A stretch of DNA of 43,661 bases from Bacteroidota bacterium (GCA_018267055.1 JAFDZF010000168.1:1-43661); one strand, 5' to 3'. Shown: positions 1 to 6,789, numbered from the stretch's first letter. A program made the numbers and translations. The notes: generated by a model not told the origin, from the letters alone.

Positions 1-84
1 GAAGATCCTGCGTCAATGAGCATGGACGGCAGGGGCACTAAAGCGCAAGGAGGCTCTGCATCTTTGCGCCTCAGCGGTCACCCG

Positions 85-642
85 CTACCGCTTCACCGCA
101 TACTGCATCACCACCGCCCCGGATTCGAATTCCTTCCGGTCCACGAGCTTCAGGTCGACCATTTTCGATAGCCCCGCGAACAGGGTCGGTCCGTGACCGG
201 CGATCCTGGGGTGCACGATGAACTGGTACTCGTCGATCAAGCCCAGTTCCGTCAAGGCCATCGCGAGCTGCACGCCGCCAACGCCAAGCGCCCTGCCCGG
301 CTGATGCTTGAGCTGCTGAACGAACGTCGCCAGGTCCCCGCGCACGAGCTCCGTGTTCCAGTCCACCTCCTTCAGCGTGCTGCTTACCACGTACTTCTTC
401 GCCGCGTCGATCGTCCGCGCGAACGGCAGCATCCAGTTCGGCATCGGCCACGATACTGGCAGGCGCCACGCGGCCCGCATCATTCCGTAGGTCACCCGCC
501 CGAAGAGCAGCGCATCGCATCCCGCGATGTACGCCATGGCGTTGCGGTGCAGCTCCTCGTCGGCGATCCCCACGGTGTGGTCGTAGCAGCCGTCCAGGGT
601 GACGTTGAGGGAGAAGCGGAGGGGGCGCATGGGTTGGTTCAA
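85..642 (-). CDS. RibD C-terminal / dihydrofolate reductase family protein
   Basis: A 185-residue cytosolic protein of the RibD_C (DHFR-like) reductase family, predicted to bind NADPH. The family pattern is visible: an N-terminal SLNVTLDGCYDH strand, LLFGRVTYGMM near residue 46, KYVVSSTL near residue 84, the nucleotide-binding GVGGVQLAMAL near residue 121, and the DEYQFIVHPRIAGHG strand near residue 138. Proteins of this type are usually annotated 'dihydrofolate reductase family' but the substrate is mostly unknown, so I do not call it folA. The start is taken at the first ATG (642); MRPLRF four codons later is an alternative. It is the last gene of a minus-strand operon (2140 to 85), 33 bp after the gene ending at 676. 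It is a paralogue of the family member at 1556-2140. Confidence 0.85.
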   Translation of the reverse strand: MNQPMRPLRFSLNVTLDGCYDHTVGIADEELHRNAMAYIAGCDALLFGRVTYGMMRAAWRLPVSWPMPNWMLPFARTIDAAKKYVVSSTLKEVDWNTELVRGDLATFVQQLKHQPGRALGVGGVQLAMALTELGLIDEYQFIVHPRIAGHGPTLFAGLSKMVDLKLVDRKEFESGAVVMQYAVKR

Positions 643-675
643 GGGGATGCGGGCGTGCTGCTCAAAGACCTGGGT

Positions 676-1116
676 TCAGCGTTCCCATGGACCGGACCAT
701 ACGTATTCGTTGCGGCGCTTGCTGCCTTCATAGGTGGCCGGATCGATCACCCGCCAACCGCCTCCTCCTTGGTGCGATCCCCAAAGGACGACCCGATCCG
801 CGAAAAGATCGGACAGGAAATCGATGACATCTTTCGCGATCGCCTGCTCTTTCTCCACCAGGGAGATCCCATCGTAGTTGGAAAAGTGCCCATGCGTGAA
901 CCTGCCGGCGATCAATGTGATCTCATCCCCGTCGTCGTGGAGTTGCACATCACCGACCTCCGGATGTTCCGCAGGGAAGGTCACGAAGGGTTCCACTCCC
1001 GGTCCTGCCAGGGTATAGCGACCGGGAAAGCGTTCGGTCAACAAGGGAAGAAGGGTATCGCGGATCATGTTCCGGAAGGTGGTCCCAATATTACCAGGAC
1101 GTACGTGCTCCGTCAT
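676..1116 (-). CDS. conserved hypothetical protein, cytosolic
   Basis: A 146-residue protein that I do not recognise. It has no signal peptide or membrane segment. The N-terminal half begins MTEHVRPGNIGTTFRNMIRD, continues into an acidic strand-rich middle (VQLHDDGDEITLIAGRFTHG), and ends in a motif rich in glycine and aromatic residues (GGGGWRVIDPATYEGSKRRN, then EYVWSGPWER). The start at 1116 is fixed by a 4-base ATGA overlap with the stop of the upstream SRPBCC gene, so the two are translationally coupled. It belongs to the operon of RibD/DHFR-like and SRPBCC genes. The frame stays open upstream of 1116, but that extension is arginine/glycine-rich shadow sequence of the SRPBCC gene. Confidence 0.7.
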   Translation of the reverse strand: MTEHVRPGNIGTTFRNMIRDTLLPLLTERFPGRYTLAGPGVEPFVTFPAEHPEVGDVQLHDDGDEITLIAGRFTHGHFSNYDGISLVEKEQAIAKDVIDFLSDLFADRVVLWGSHQGGGGWRVIDPATYEGSKRRNEYVWSGPWER

Positions 1117-1559
1117 CCTCGCTCGACCGCCGCCTTGATGTCGTTCAGGTCCTGCAGGATCGCCTTTTTGATCATCCCCTTGAAGAAGACCATCGGCAGC
1201 GCCTTCAGCTTCGCAGCGAACCCCTGCGGCCTGGTCCCATGGGAGCCGGTGAGCACGACGCTGCCATCGCTTCCCGAAACGCGGTTCGTGGTCACGAACA
1301 CGAAGCCATCCTGCTCCGCTCTTGTTGTGTAGAACGCGTTCTCCTGCGCCTCGGTGATCCACTTCTCCACGGCGGCCGGCTTCCCGAAGAGGATGCGGGT
1401 CTCCTTCCACCTCAGGCCTACGAGGCCGGTCGCCGGCTGTTCCACGATCTCGATCCTCTCAACGCCGCTGAGGAGATCCGCGAAGCGCGCGATGTCGATG
1501 GTCGCGGCCCAGACCGCGGCCTTGGAGCCGTTGATGGTGACCTGCGCTTCGACGGTCAT
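1113..1559 (-). CDS. SRPBCC (START-like) family protein
   Basis: A 148-residue protein of the SRPBCC / polyketide-cyclase-like superfamily, a helix-grip fold that encloses a hydrophobic ligand. Features seen: a short first strand (MTVEAQVTINGSKAAVWAAT), a helix with IDIARFADLLSGVERIEIVE, paired strands containing VGLRWKETRILFGK and FVFVTTNRVSGSDGSVVLTG, and a long C-terminal helix (MVFFKGMIKKAILQDLNDIK). The ligand is unknown. The start at 1559 is set by a 4-base overlap (ATGA) with the stop of the RibD-like gene upstream, and its own stop overlaps the next gene in the same way. A 23-codon copy of its N-terminus survives as a remnant at 2142-2213. Confidence 0.8.
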   Translation of the reverse strand: MTVEAQVTINGSKAAVWAATIDIARFADLLSGVERIEIVEQPATGLVGLRWKETRILFGKPAAVEKWITEAQENAFYTTRAEQDGFVFVTTNRVSGSDGSVVLTGSHGTRPQGFAAKLKALPMVFFKGMIKKAILQDLNDIKAAVERG

Positions 1560-2140
1560 GGCTTGGGCAGCGCTCCGATGCAGCGGTATGTGTTCACGAG
1601 CAGGCCGGTGGGCGTCGCCCGTGTGCCGACGTGCGCCAGCTCGCGCGCGGCGGACCCGTCCGCGAACAGGCGTTTGCCGCCACCGAGCAGCACGGGATAG
1701 GTGATCAGCACCACCTCGTCCACCAGTCCCTGTGCGAGCAGCGGTGTGGTCAGTGTCGCACTTCCCCAGAGGATCAGGTCGGGGCCGTCCATGGACTTGA
1801 TGCCTCGAACGCCGTCCAGGATGTCCGCGCCCAGGCCCTGGGCCGGCCCCCAGGCGAGGCTGTCCGGCCGGTGCGTCACGACGTATTTCGTGGCGGCGTT
1901 CAGCCGGTCCGCCATCGGGTTGTTCCCCGCCTTCGGCCAATAGGCGGACCAGAGGTCATAGGTGTGCCGGCCCAGCAGCAGGTCGAACCGCTCGCCTTGC
2001 GCATCGAGCACGAGCTCCAGTCCGGCCGGGCTGCGGTACGGTGCCGTCCATCCGCCGTTCGCGTAGGCGTCGTCGCCGGGTGGCGCGATGAGGCCGTCCA
2101 GCGAGATGTGTTCGAAGATCCGGAGCTTTCTCATGGGCAT
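1556..2140 (-). CDS. RibD C-terminal / dihydrofolate reductase family protein
   Basis: A 194-residue DHFR-like RibD_C family reductase, first complete gene of the operon. It shows the family blocks EHISLDGLIAPPGDD at the N-terminus, LLLGRHTYDLWSAYWP near residue 55, KYVVTH near residue 86, the nucleotide-binding LWGSATLTTPLL near residue 125, and VDEVVLITYPVLLGGGKRLF near residue 141. Family members reduce pyrimidine or pterin-like substrates or are uncharacterised, so no substrate is assigned. The start is at ATG 2140 (MPMRKLRIF); MRKLRIF two codons later fits equally well. The stop overlaps the SRPBCC start by 4 bases. Pairing of such a reductase with a SRPBCC protein is common in Bacteroidota; a functional link is inference. 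Confidence 0.85.
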   Translation of the reverse strand: MPMRKLRIFEHISLDGLIAPPGDDAYANGGWTAPYRSPAGLELVLDAQGERFDLLLGRHTYDLWSAYWPKAGNNPMADRLNAATKYVVTHRPDSLAWGPAQGLGADILDGVRGIKSMDGPDLILWGSATLTTPLLAQGLVDEVVLITYPVLLGGGKRLFADGSAARELAHVGTRATPTGLLVNTYRCIGALPKP

Positions 2141-2141
2141 A

Positions 2142-2213
2142 TCATCTGCTGGTGATCACTGCTCGGATCGCGGCCTCGGATCCGTGTAAGGTCTTCTGCG
2201 CTTCAACGATCAT
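2142..2213 (-). pseudogene. remnant of a SRPBCC gene 5' end
   Basis: A 24-codon open frame (ATG at 2213, TGA at 2142-2144) translates to MIVEAQKTLHGSEAAIRAV then ITSR. Aligned without gaps to the start of the SRPBCC protein at 1113-1559 (MTVEAQVTINGSKAAVWAAT), about half of the first 20 residues match (M, VEAQ, T, GS, AA). The copy stops just before the RibD-like gene starts at 2140. It looks like the broken 5' end of a second, diverged SRPBCC paralogue, left when the rest was lost. It could instead be translated as a leader peptide, but nothing supports that. Confidence 0.55.
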
Positions 2214-2221
2214 GGTGGGTC

Positions 2222-2656
2222 CTATCGTTGTTCAGAACCGATCCAGGACCCACGGATACCGTCTTGGTGCTGCAATTTCATTCGGGTGCCATCCTTGCGC
2301 ATGGTCACTACGCGGCATGTACCAGGATGGCTTACGCGATCGAACGCCACCCCCCATTCCCCATTGGCCGCCTTTACGCCGATCGCCTTTGGCAGCAGCG
2401 TATTCCTCCGTGCCTCGATTGCTTCAGCACGATCGTTGGTCCACTCGATGCTTTCTTGGTCCAGTTGAGCTTTGATCACGCTGTCCGGAGCATCGGTATA
2501 GCCGTTCTCACGCACGAATCGCTCTGCCAGTTCCACGGCCCTTTCGCTGGATACCTGTTCCCGCAGCCTCCCCGAAGGTGGATCTTGCCCGAAGGTCGGC
2601 GGGATAGCGCCGAGCAGCGCGGCGATCACGATCGTTCGGGCGAACAGAGCGCTCAT
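2222..2656 (-). CDS. hypothetical secreted protein
   Basis: A 144-residue protein with a clear signal peptide (MSALFARTIVIAALLGAIPP then TFGQ) and a mature domain of about 120 residues that I do not recognise. The mature part begins with a helix (SSERAVELAERFVRENGY) and has a C-terminal strand region (VVTMRKDGTRMKLQHQDG). The helix-strand pattern recalls small PepSY- or NTF2-like secreted proteins, but no motif proves this. The start at 2656 is chosen because it begins the signal peptide and overlaps the stop of the upstream glyoxalase gene by 4 bases (ATGA). The two genes are therefore probably co-translated. Confidence 0.7.
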   Translation of the reverse strand: MSALFARTIVIAALLGAIPPTFGQDPPSGRLREQVSSERAVELAERFVRENGYTDAPDSVIKAQLDQESIEWTNDRAEAIEARRNTLLPKAIGVKAANGEWGVAFDRVSHPGTCRVVTMRKDGTRMKLQHQDGIRGSWIGSEQR

Positions 2657-3012
2657 TGTTTCGGCTCCCACAGTTCGATCTTGTTCCCCTCCGGATCGTA
2701 CACCCACGCGAAGCGGCCGTAGTCCTCGTCCATGCGCTTGGGGTCGATGCGGACGCCGCCGGCCTCCAGCTTCTTCAGCAGGCCATCGAGGTCCTGCACG
2801 CGCAGGTTCAGCATGAAATGCTGCTTGTCGCTGCCGAAGTAGTCGGTGTCGCGCTTGAACGGCGAGAACACCGTGGGGCCGGCGTCCTGCTGCCAGATCC
2901 AGCCGTTCTCCTGGTCGTTGATGCCGAAATGCTGGTTGTACCAGCGTGCAAGCGCTTGGTGGTCGTCCGAGCGGAAGAAAAGTCCGCCGATGCCGGTGAC
3001 GTGTCGGGACAT
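2653..3012 (-). CDS. VOC (glyoxalase/bleomycin resistance) family protein
   Basis: A 119-residue single-domain protein of the vicinal-oxygen-chelate family. It shows the first beta-alpha unit (MSRHVTGIGGLFFRSDDHQA, then LARWYNQHFGI), the middle strands (HFMLNLRVQDLDGLLKKLEA), and the family end signature AWVYDPEGNKIELWEP. In the family, the histidine/glutamate pairs at strand ends bind a metal; E in KIELWEP fits that role. The substrate is unknown. The start at 3012 (MSRHVTG) is preferred over an in-frame upstream ATG because the extension is low-quality sequence and family members begin here. It overlaps the next gene by 4 bases. Confidence 0.85.
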   Translation of the reverse strand: MSRHVTGIGGLFFRSDDHQALARWYNQHFGINDQENGWIWQQDAGPTVFSPFKRDTDYFGSDKQHFMLNLRVQDLDGLLKKLEAGGVRIDPKRMDEDYGRFAWVYDPEGNKIELWEPKQ

Positions 3013-3101
3013 GGGGTCAGGATGGGTACCACCAAGGTAGCGGCTGCCGGCATCCCGTGCGTGAAGGATCCGGGCGTGGGCCATCGATAGCTTTGGTCCT
3101 G

Positions 3102-3524
3102 ATGCGATCCCGTTCCTCTTTCACCCGTGTCGGTCCCGTCCTCCTCCTGGCAGTGCTGCTTTCCTCCATGGCCTTGGGCGAGCGGGCGCGCCCGCGGATG
3201 CCGGCGAAGCTCGTTCGGGAACGCACGGCCGCCCTGCGCTTCGGAAGCCAGGGGAACCTCCATGCGGCCCATCTGTCCCTGGAGGAGGGCCGCTTCGTCT
3301 ACCACATGGTCTACGAGGTCGGGTTCGACATCGGTTTGGGCGATCTCCGGTGGGCGGGGGATACCTTGATCCTGGTCGGCGACAGCCTCCGCACGGATGC
3401 GGCCGTTCGGGATCCGTCGTTCTACCAGCCGCTTTTCGCCCATGCGCGGCCGTCGCCCTACCGGATCGATACGGTCCGATATGTGCAGCGCGGCGATACC
3501 CTGTTCCGCTCCGATGTGCCGTGA
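3102..3524 (+). CDS. hypothetical exported protein
   Basis: A 140-residue protein with an N-terminal arginine-rich, hydrophobic segment (MRSRSSFTRVGPVLLLAVLL, ending SSMALGERA) that looks like a signal peptide. The mature part has no motif I recognise; it carries an aspartate-rich stretch (GDLRWAGDTLILVGDSLRTD) and a tail with YVQRGDTLFRSDVP. The ATG at 3102 is chosen because it starts the signal peptide; the frame is open to 3057. The 3' end overlaps the next lipoprotein gene by 11 bases on the same strand, so the two probably form a pair. Confidence 0.55.
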   Translation: MRSRSSFTRVGPVLLLAVLLSSMALGERARPRMPAKLVRERTAALRFGSQGNLHAAHLSLEEGRFVYHMVYEVGFDIGLGDLRWAGDTLILVGDSLRTDAAVRDPSFYQPLFAHARPSPYRIDTVRYVQRGDTLFRSDVP

Positions 3525-3933
3525 CACCCTGCGACCCCGTCTCGCCTTCCTCCTGCTGGGCGTGGTCGTTGCATTGAGCGGGCCTTCCTGTGCGCGGAAG
3601 GGCGCGGGATGGTTCGTGGGCGAATGGACAGGCACCTATCGGTGCGACTTCCCTTCCTGGTCGTCCGTGAAGGCGCCGGCCACGGCCTCGCCGGTGCGGT
3701 ACCTGTTCCGAGCGGATGGTACGTGCGTGCGCTCGGAGCCGGGTCGCGCCCCGAGCCGAAGCGATACGATGCGCTATGCCGTGGAAGGGAATACGATGGT
3801 CTGGGACCGGGGCGATGAGGCTTCGGAGCGGATCGAGGCCGTGTCCGAGGAGGCGTTCGTGCTGGTCTACGACAATGGGCGTGGCGGCGTGTGCCGGACG
3901 ACGCTCCAGCGGCCGGGCCCCGGCACGCCATGA
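3514..3933 (+). CDS. small lipocalin-like putative lipoprotein
   Basis: A 139-residue protein starting MCRDTLRPRLAFLLLGVVVA, followed by LSGPSCARKG, a signal peptide ending in a probable but non-canonical lipobox cysteine. The mature domain begins FVGEWTGTYRCDF and alternates short strands (VRYLFRADGTCVR, DTMRYAVEGNTMVWDR, EAFVLVYDNGRG). The opening 'G-x-W-x-G' and the strand pattern resemble lipocalin-like small lipoproteins common in Bacteroidota, which would place it in the envelope. Ligand and role are unknown. The start at 3514 lies inside the end of the preceding gene; the longer upstream frame is a shadow. Confidence 0.6.
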   Translation: MCRDTLRPRLAFLLLGVVVALSGPSCARKGAGWFVGEWTGTYRCDFPSWSSVKAPATASPVRYLFRADGTCVRSEPGRAPSRSDTMRYAVEGNTMVWDRGDEASERIEAVSEEAFVLVYDNGRGGVCRTTLQRPGPGTP

Positions 3934-3974
3934 GCCTCCGGCCCGGCATGAAGCAGGGGTAGGTGCGCCACGCC

Positions 3975-3982
3975 TACCTTGG
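3975..3982 (+). promoter_or_regulatory. near-consensus Bacteroidota -7 element
   Basis: TACCTTGG matches TAnnTTTG at seven of eight positions and ends 20 bases before the ATG at 4003. No clear TTG -33 element was seen at the right spacing, so this is a weak call. Confidence 0.35.
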
Positions 3983-4002
3983 CCGCCCGCCATACGCACC
4001 CC

Positions 4003-4689
4003 ATGGGCTGGAAGAAGTACGCGTTCGAGTTCGTCTCCATCTTCGTCGCGGTCGTCGCCGCATTCGCGCTGGACAAGTGGAACAGCGACCGCAAGGACGC
4101 GCAGGCCGCGGAGAAGATCCTGGTGGAGATCTCCCACGGCCTGCACAAGGACCTGGAGGACATCCGCCTGAACGTGGGCGGGCACGTGGAGGGGATCAAC
4201 GCCTGCCGCTACTGGCGCAGGGTCGTCCTCGGTGGCACGGTGCCCACGGATTCCCTGGCGCAGTACGCCCTCTCGCTCACGCGCGACTTCATTTCCCTCC
4301 AGAACACCTCCGGCTACCAGTCCCTCCGGTCGCGCGGCCTGGAGCTGATCGCCGATGACAGCCTGCGCAGCGACATCATCGGGCTGTACGAATACGACCT
4401 GGAGATCCTGGCCAAGCTGGAGGAGGAGTACGACGAGCTGCAGTTGCACGACAGCTATTACCCGGCCTTCAGCGAGGTGATCGTGCCGCACCTGCTCTTT
4501 TCGCCCGAGGGGATGCCCGTCGGCCTGGAGACGCCGCTGCAACTGGCGCCGGCCGATCGTGCCCGCATGCTGATGCACCTGTTGAAGATCCAGCAGAACA
4601 GGCTGTTCATCCTCCAGTACTACCGCTCGCTGGAGCGACGGATCGCGCACGTGGACGGCCATATCCAGCGGGTGCTCGCGGGCCGGTGA
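4003..4689 (+). CDS. DUF6090-like inner-membrane anchored protein
   Basis: A 228-residue protein with one N-terminal membrane helix (residues about 5-26, FEFVSIFVAVVAAFALDKW) and a long, mostly helical C-terminal part. The opening pattern of a short basic stretch, a membrane helix ending in an alanine-rich ALDKWN motif, then charged helices (AAEKILVEISHGLHKDLEDI) matches the DUF6090-type proteins that are abundant in Bacteroidota and have no known function. The tail is rich in aromatic and basic residues (QQNRLFILQYYRSLERRIAH). The start at 4003 (MGWKKYAFEF) places the helix at the very N-terminus as in the family; an upstream in-frame ATG adds eight residues and is less likely. Confidence 0.7.
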   Translation: MGWKKYAFEFVSIFVAVVAAFALDKWNSDRKDAQAAEKILVEISHGLHKDLEDIRLNVGGHVEGINACRYWRRVVLGGTVPTDSLAQYALSLTRDFISLQNTSGYQSLRSRGLELIADDSLRSDIIGLYEYDLEILAKLEEEYDELQLHDSYYPAFSEVIVPHLLFSPEGMPVGLETPLQLAPADRARMLMHLLKIQQNRLFILQYYRSLERRIAHVDGHIQRVLAGR

Positions 4690-4713
4690 CGCGTGGTGCG
4701 GCCGCGGGATCCG

Positions 4714-4721
4714 TAGTTTTG
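4714..4721 (+). promoter_or_regulatory. Bacteroidota -7 promoter element
   Basis: TAGTTTTG is a perfect match to the -7 consensus TAnnTTTG used by the primary sigma factor of Bacteroidota. It lies 28 bases before the ALDH-like ATG at 4750. No good TTG -33 element is visible upstream. Confidence 0.45.
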
Positions 4722-4749
4722 GAGAGGGCCCGCCGGGCGCAACGATACC

Positions 4750-5706
4750 ATGAGCAAGACCCTGACCAAGCCCGCCGCCAGGCCGGAACTGAACGGCCAT
4801 GCCGGGAACGGTGCGGCGAAGAAGGAGCGCCTTCCCGTGATGAAGACCTACAAGATCTTCATCGGCGGCAAGTTCCCGCGCACCGAGAGCGGCCGCTACT
4901 ACCAGCCCAAGGGCGCGGACGGCAGGCCGCTGGCGAACGTGTGCCGCAGCAGCCGCAAGGACGTGCGTGATGCGGTGATCGCCGCGCGCGGGGCATCGGG
5001 TGGCTGGGCTTCGCGCAGCGCCTTCAACCGGGGACAGATCCTCTACCGCATCGGCGAGATGCTCGAAGGCCGCAGCGCGCAGTTCGTGCATGAGCTGATG
5101 CTGCATGGAGCTTCGCAGAAGCAGGCCGAGGCCGAGGTGGCCGCCGCCATCGACCGCTGGGTCCATTACGCCGGCTGGTGCGACAAGTACCTCGCGCTCT
5201 TCAGCAGCGTGAACCCCACGAACACGTCGCATTTCAACTTCAGCGTGTACGAGCCTACCGGCGTGGTGGGCGTGATGGCCCCTGCGGGAAGCGGCCTGCT
5301 CGGCCTGGTGAGCGTGGTGGCGCCCGTGATCGCGGGCGGCAACACGGCCGTGGTGGTGGCCGGCGAGCGCCAGCCCCTGCCCGCGGTGACCTTCACCGAG
5401 GTGCTCGCCACCAGCGATCTGCCCGGCGGCGTGGTCAACCTCCTGACCGGCTTCCGCAGCGAGCTCCTCAAGCCGCTGGCGTCGCACATGGACATCAATG
5501 CGCTCGTCGTGGCCGAAGCGACGCGCGAGGAACGCACGATGCTCGACCAGGAGGCCACATGCAACCTGAAGCGCGTGGTCCATCCCGCGGTCACGGACTG
5601 GATGAGCGAGGCGGGCCAGAGCCCCTACTTCATCCTGGATACGCAGGAGGTGAAGACCACCTGGCACCCGATCGAGCGGGGGCAGGGCGGGGGCGGGGGG
5701 TACTGA
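4750..5706 (+). CDS. ALDH-fold protein lacking the catalytic domain
   Basis: A 318-residue protein built from the N-terminal NAD-binding part of the aldehyde dehydrogenase fold. It shows KTYKIFIGGKFPRTESGRYY near residue 32, the Rossmann-type run EPTGVVGVMAPAGSGLLGLV near residue 168, and APVIAGGNTAVVV and LPGGVVNLLTG. Full ALDHs are about 480 residues. Here the FTGS strand and the catalytic Glu and Cys are absent, and the chain ends in a glycine run (GQGGGGGY). This resembles the non-catalytic half of ALDH16-type proteins, which in Bacteroidota is often encoded beside a complete ALDH; no such partner is present here. A structural or scaffolding role is inferred. A frameshift is unlikely because the convergent MarR gene starts 37 bases downstream. 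Confidence 0.75.
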   Translation: MSKTLTKPAARPELNGHAGNGAAKKERLPVMKTYKIFIGGKFPRTESGRYYQPKGADGRPLANVCRSSRKDVRDAVIAARGASGGWASRSAFNRGQILYRIGEMLEGRSAQFVHELMLHGASQKQAEAEVAAAIDRWVHYAGWCDKYLALFSSVNPTNTSHFNFSVYEPTGVVGVMAPAGSGLLGLVSVVAPVIAGGNTAVVVAGERQPLPAVTFTEVLATSDLPGGVVNLLTGFRSELLKPLASHMDINALVVAEATREERTMLDQEATCNLKRVVHPAVTDWMSEAGQSPYFILDTQEVKTTWHPIERGQGGGGGY

Positions 5707-5742
5707 CCCGGCTCTTCCGCGAACGTCCGGCAGGCGACGGGG

Positions 5743-6342
5743 TCACCGCGATGCGGCATCTCCCGCCAGCTGATGCTCCGGGCAGTCCGTGCGCAGGTCC
5801 TTCGGCTTCATCACGATCCCCAGGAGGGCGCAGCGGTGCTCCCCTTTCCGGTCGCCGCGGTAGTGGGCGCAGGTCCAGCACATGCGCTGCACGTCGATCG
5901 TTCCCTGTGTGAACAGGTTGCGCAGCACCTGCATCAAGTGGAGCAGCAGTGCTTCCTTGTCCGCCGTGCCGAGGCCGGTGATGGACCGGTCGAGCGGGTC
6001 GGGCGCGATGGCGGCCTGGTGCCGGCGGCCCTTCGGGGAAAGCACCAGCGCATGGCTCCGCGCGTCCCGCGGGTCGGCGATGCGCTTCAGCAGGCCCTTC
6101 TCCACCAGCACCTTCACGCAGTCGCTCACCGTAGGGCGGCTCACCTGCAGTTCCTGGGCCAGCCGGGCCACGCCGATGCCCTCGTGCGGATGCCCGCCGA
6201 TGAAGGCCAGCACCCGCGCCTGCAGCGGTGTCGTCTCGGTGCCGGCGGCCTGCCTCCAGCGGTCGGCGCGCGCCACCTCGCCGATGCGCTCAAGGATGGC
6301 CGCGATGTGCCGGTCCAGCGGGCCGGATGTTCCGGATGCCAT
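5743..6342 (-). CDS. MarR-type regulator with C-terminal cysteine cluster
   Basis: A 199-residue transcription factor. Residues 40-115 form a MarR-like winged helix: LAQELQVSRPTVSDCVKVLV is the recognition-helix region and KRIADPRDARSHALVLSPKG is the wing. An extra C-terminal domain contains Cys155, Cys158, Cys171 and Cys187 in the pattern C-x2-C-x12-C-x15-C, followed by PEH. The cluster could bind zinc or an iron-sulfur centre and sense redox state or metals; that is inference. The gene lies downstream of, and on the same strand as, a thioredoxin-like gene whose promoter carries a perfect MarR-type dyad (6682-6700), so it probably regulates that gene. A hairpin (6372-6390) lies between the two. 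Confidence 0.85.
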   Translation of the reverse strand: MASGTSGPLDRHIAAILERIGEVARADRWRQAAGTETTPLQARVLAFIGGHPHEGIGVARLAQELQVSRPTVSDCVKVLVEKGLLKRIADPRDARSHALVLSPKGRRHQAAIAPDPLDRSITGLGTADKEALLLHLMQVLRNLFTQGTIDVQRMCWTCAHYRGDRKGEHRCALLGIVMKPKDLRTDCPEHQLAGDAASR

Positions 6343-6362
6343 GCGCGATGAAAGTAGCGCGC

Positions 6363-6390
6363 AGGAAAAGACCCGGCCTCATCGGCCGGG
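6363..6390 (-). terminator. rho-independent terminator
   Basis: Read on the minus strand, CCCGGCC (6390-6384), loop GATGA, GGCCGGG (6378-6372) is followed by TCTTTTCC. It sits 24 bases after the thioredoxin-like gene and would reduce readthrough into the MarR gene. Confidence 0.6.
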
Positions 6391-6413
6391 CCTTCCCCCG
6401 CGATCGATCGGGT

Positions 6414-6650
6414 TCAGCCCTTCACGTCCGCCAGGCTCGCGCCGAAGTTGATGTGCAGCACGTCGTGCCCCAGCAGCAGCGCCGGCACGCTCTTCACGCC
6501 AGCGGCCTCGGCCTCGGCGATGCGGCCGCGCTGCTCGCCGAGGTGGACGATCTCCACCTGGTAGCGGTCGCGGTCGATGAGTTCGGTGATCCGGTCCTCG
6601 GCATTGACGCAGACGGGGCATCCGGCATGGTAGAAGATGGCTTTGGTCAT
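6414..6650 (-). CDS. thioredoxin/glutaredoxin-like protein (CPVC)
   Basis: A 78-residue minimal thioredoxin-fold protein. The first strand MTKAIFYHAG leads into the redox motif CPVC (Cys11, Cys14). The middle helix-strand is DRYQVEIVHLGEQ, and the cis-proline motif is KSVPALLL near residue 53. The lack of extra helices fits a glutaredoxin- or NrdH-like cytosolic redoxin. The start at 6650 is chosen because it begins directly at the first strand; the upstream extension is non-coding and contains the operator. The promoter carries a TATATTCG -7 element (6676-6683) overlapped by a perfect MarR-type dyad, and a MarR gene lies downstream, suggesting a redox-responsive pair. Confidence 0.8.
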   Translation of the reverse strand: MTKAIFYHAGCPVCVNAEDRITELIDRDRYQVEIVHLGEQRGRIAEAEAAGVKSVPALLLGHDVLHINFGASLADVKG

Positions 6651-6675
6651 GGGGCGGCTGGTTTTGGTGCCGGGG

Positions 6676-6683
6676 CGAATATA
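6676..6683 (-). promoter_or_regulatory. -7 element of thioredoxin-like gene
   Basis: On the minus strand TATATTCG followed by CCCC, one mismatch from TAnnTTTG. The same 12 bases (TATATTCGCCCC) occur on the plus strand at 6782-6793 before the SRPBCC gene. The predicted start of transcription is about 20 bases before the ATG at 6650. Confidence 0.5.
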
Positions 6684-6700
6684 GTTAGGATGCCTAACTA
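6682..6700. promoter_or_regulatory. MarR-type operator dyad
   Basis: TAGTTAGGATGCCTAACTA is a perfect inverted repeat with 8-base arms (TAGTTAGG/CCTAACTA) around ATG. It overlaps the -7 element of the thioredoxin-like gene by two bases and covers the promoter spacer, which fits repression. Size and symmetry are typical of MarR dimer sites. The MarR gene at 5743-6342 is the obvious candidate, by inference. Confidence 0.7.
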
Positions 6701-6757
6701 AAAAAGATCGACCCGCACCCTCTGTCGGCAGGGTCAGGGGAAAATTCCACCGCCCGG

Positions 6758-6789
6758 TTGACATTCAACTGATCAGTTGAATATATTCG
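6758..6789 (+). promoter_or_regulatory. promoter of the SRPBCC-arsR operon
   Basis: TTG at 6758-6760 and TATATTCG at 6782-6789 are 21 bases apart, matching the Bacteroidota TTG-N19-21-TAnnTTTG promoter with one mismatch. The ATG at 6794 begins four bases after the element, so the transcript would be leaderless or nearly so. The operator palindrome fills the spacer. Confidence 0.6.
6763..6782. promoter_or_regulatory. 20-bp perfect palindromic operator, probably ArsR
   Basis: ATTCAACTGATCAGTTGAAT is a perfect 20-base palindrome lying between the -33 and -7 elements. The operon it precedes encodes an ArsR repressor as its second gene, so autorepression is the simplest reading. Confidence 0.7.

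Noticed and set aside
1-84. GCGCAA/TTGCGC dyad in the first 84 bases
   Set aside because: The stem is imperfect and the T-run is weak; it may end the first minus-strand operon but evidence is thin.
3121-5667. Long open frame on the minus strand (848 codons) opposite several plus-strand genes
   Set aside because: It is rich in His, Arg, Ala and Gly, has no recognisable domain, and lies antisense to four credible genes. High GC content keeps such frames open.
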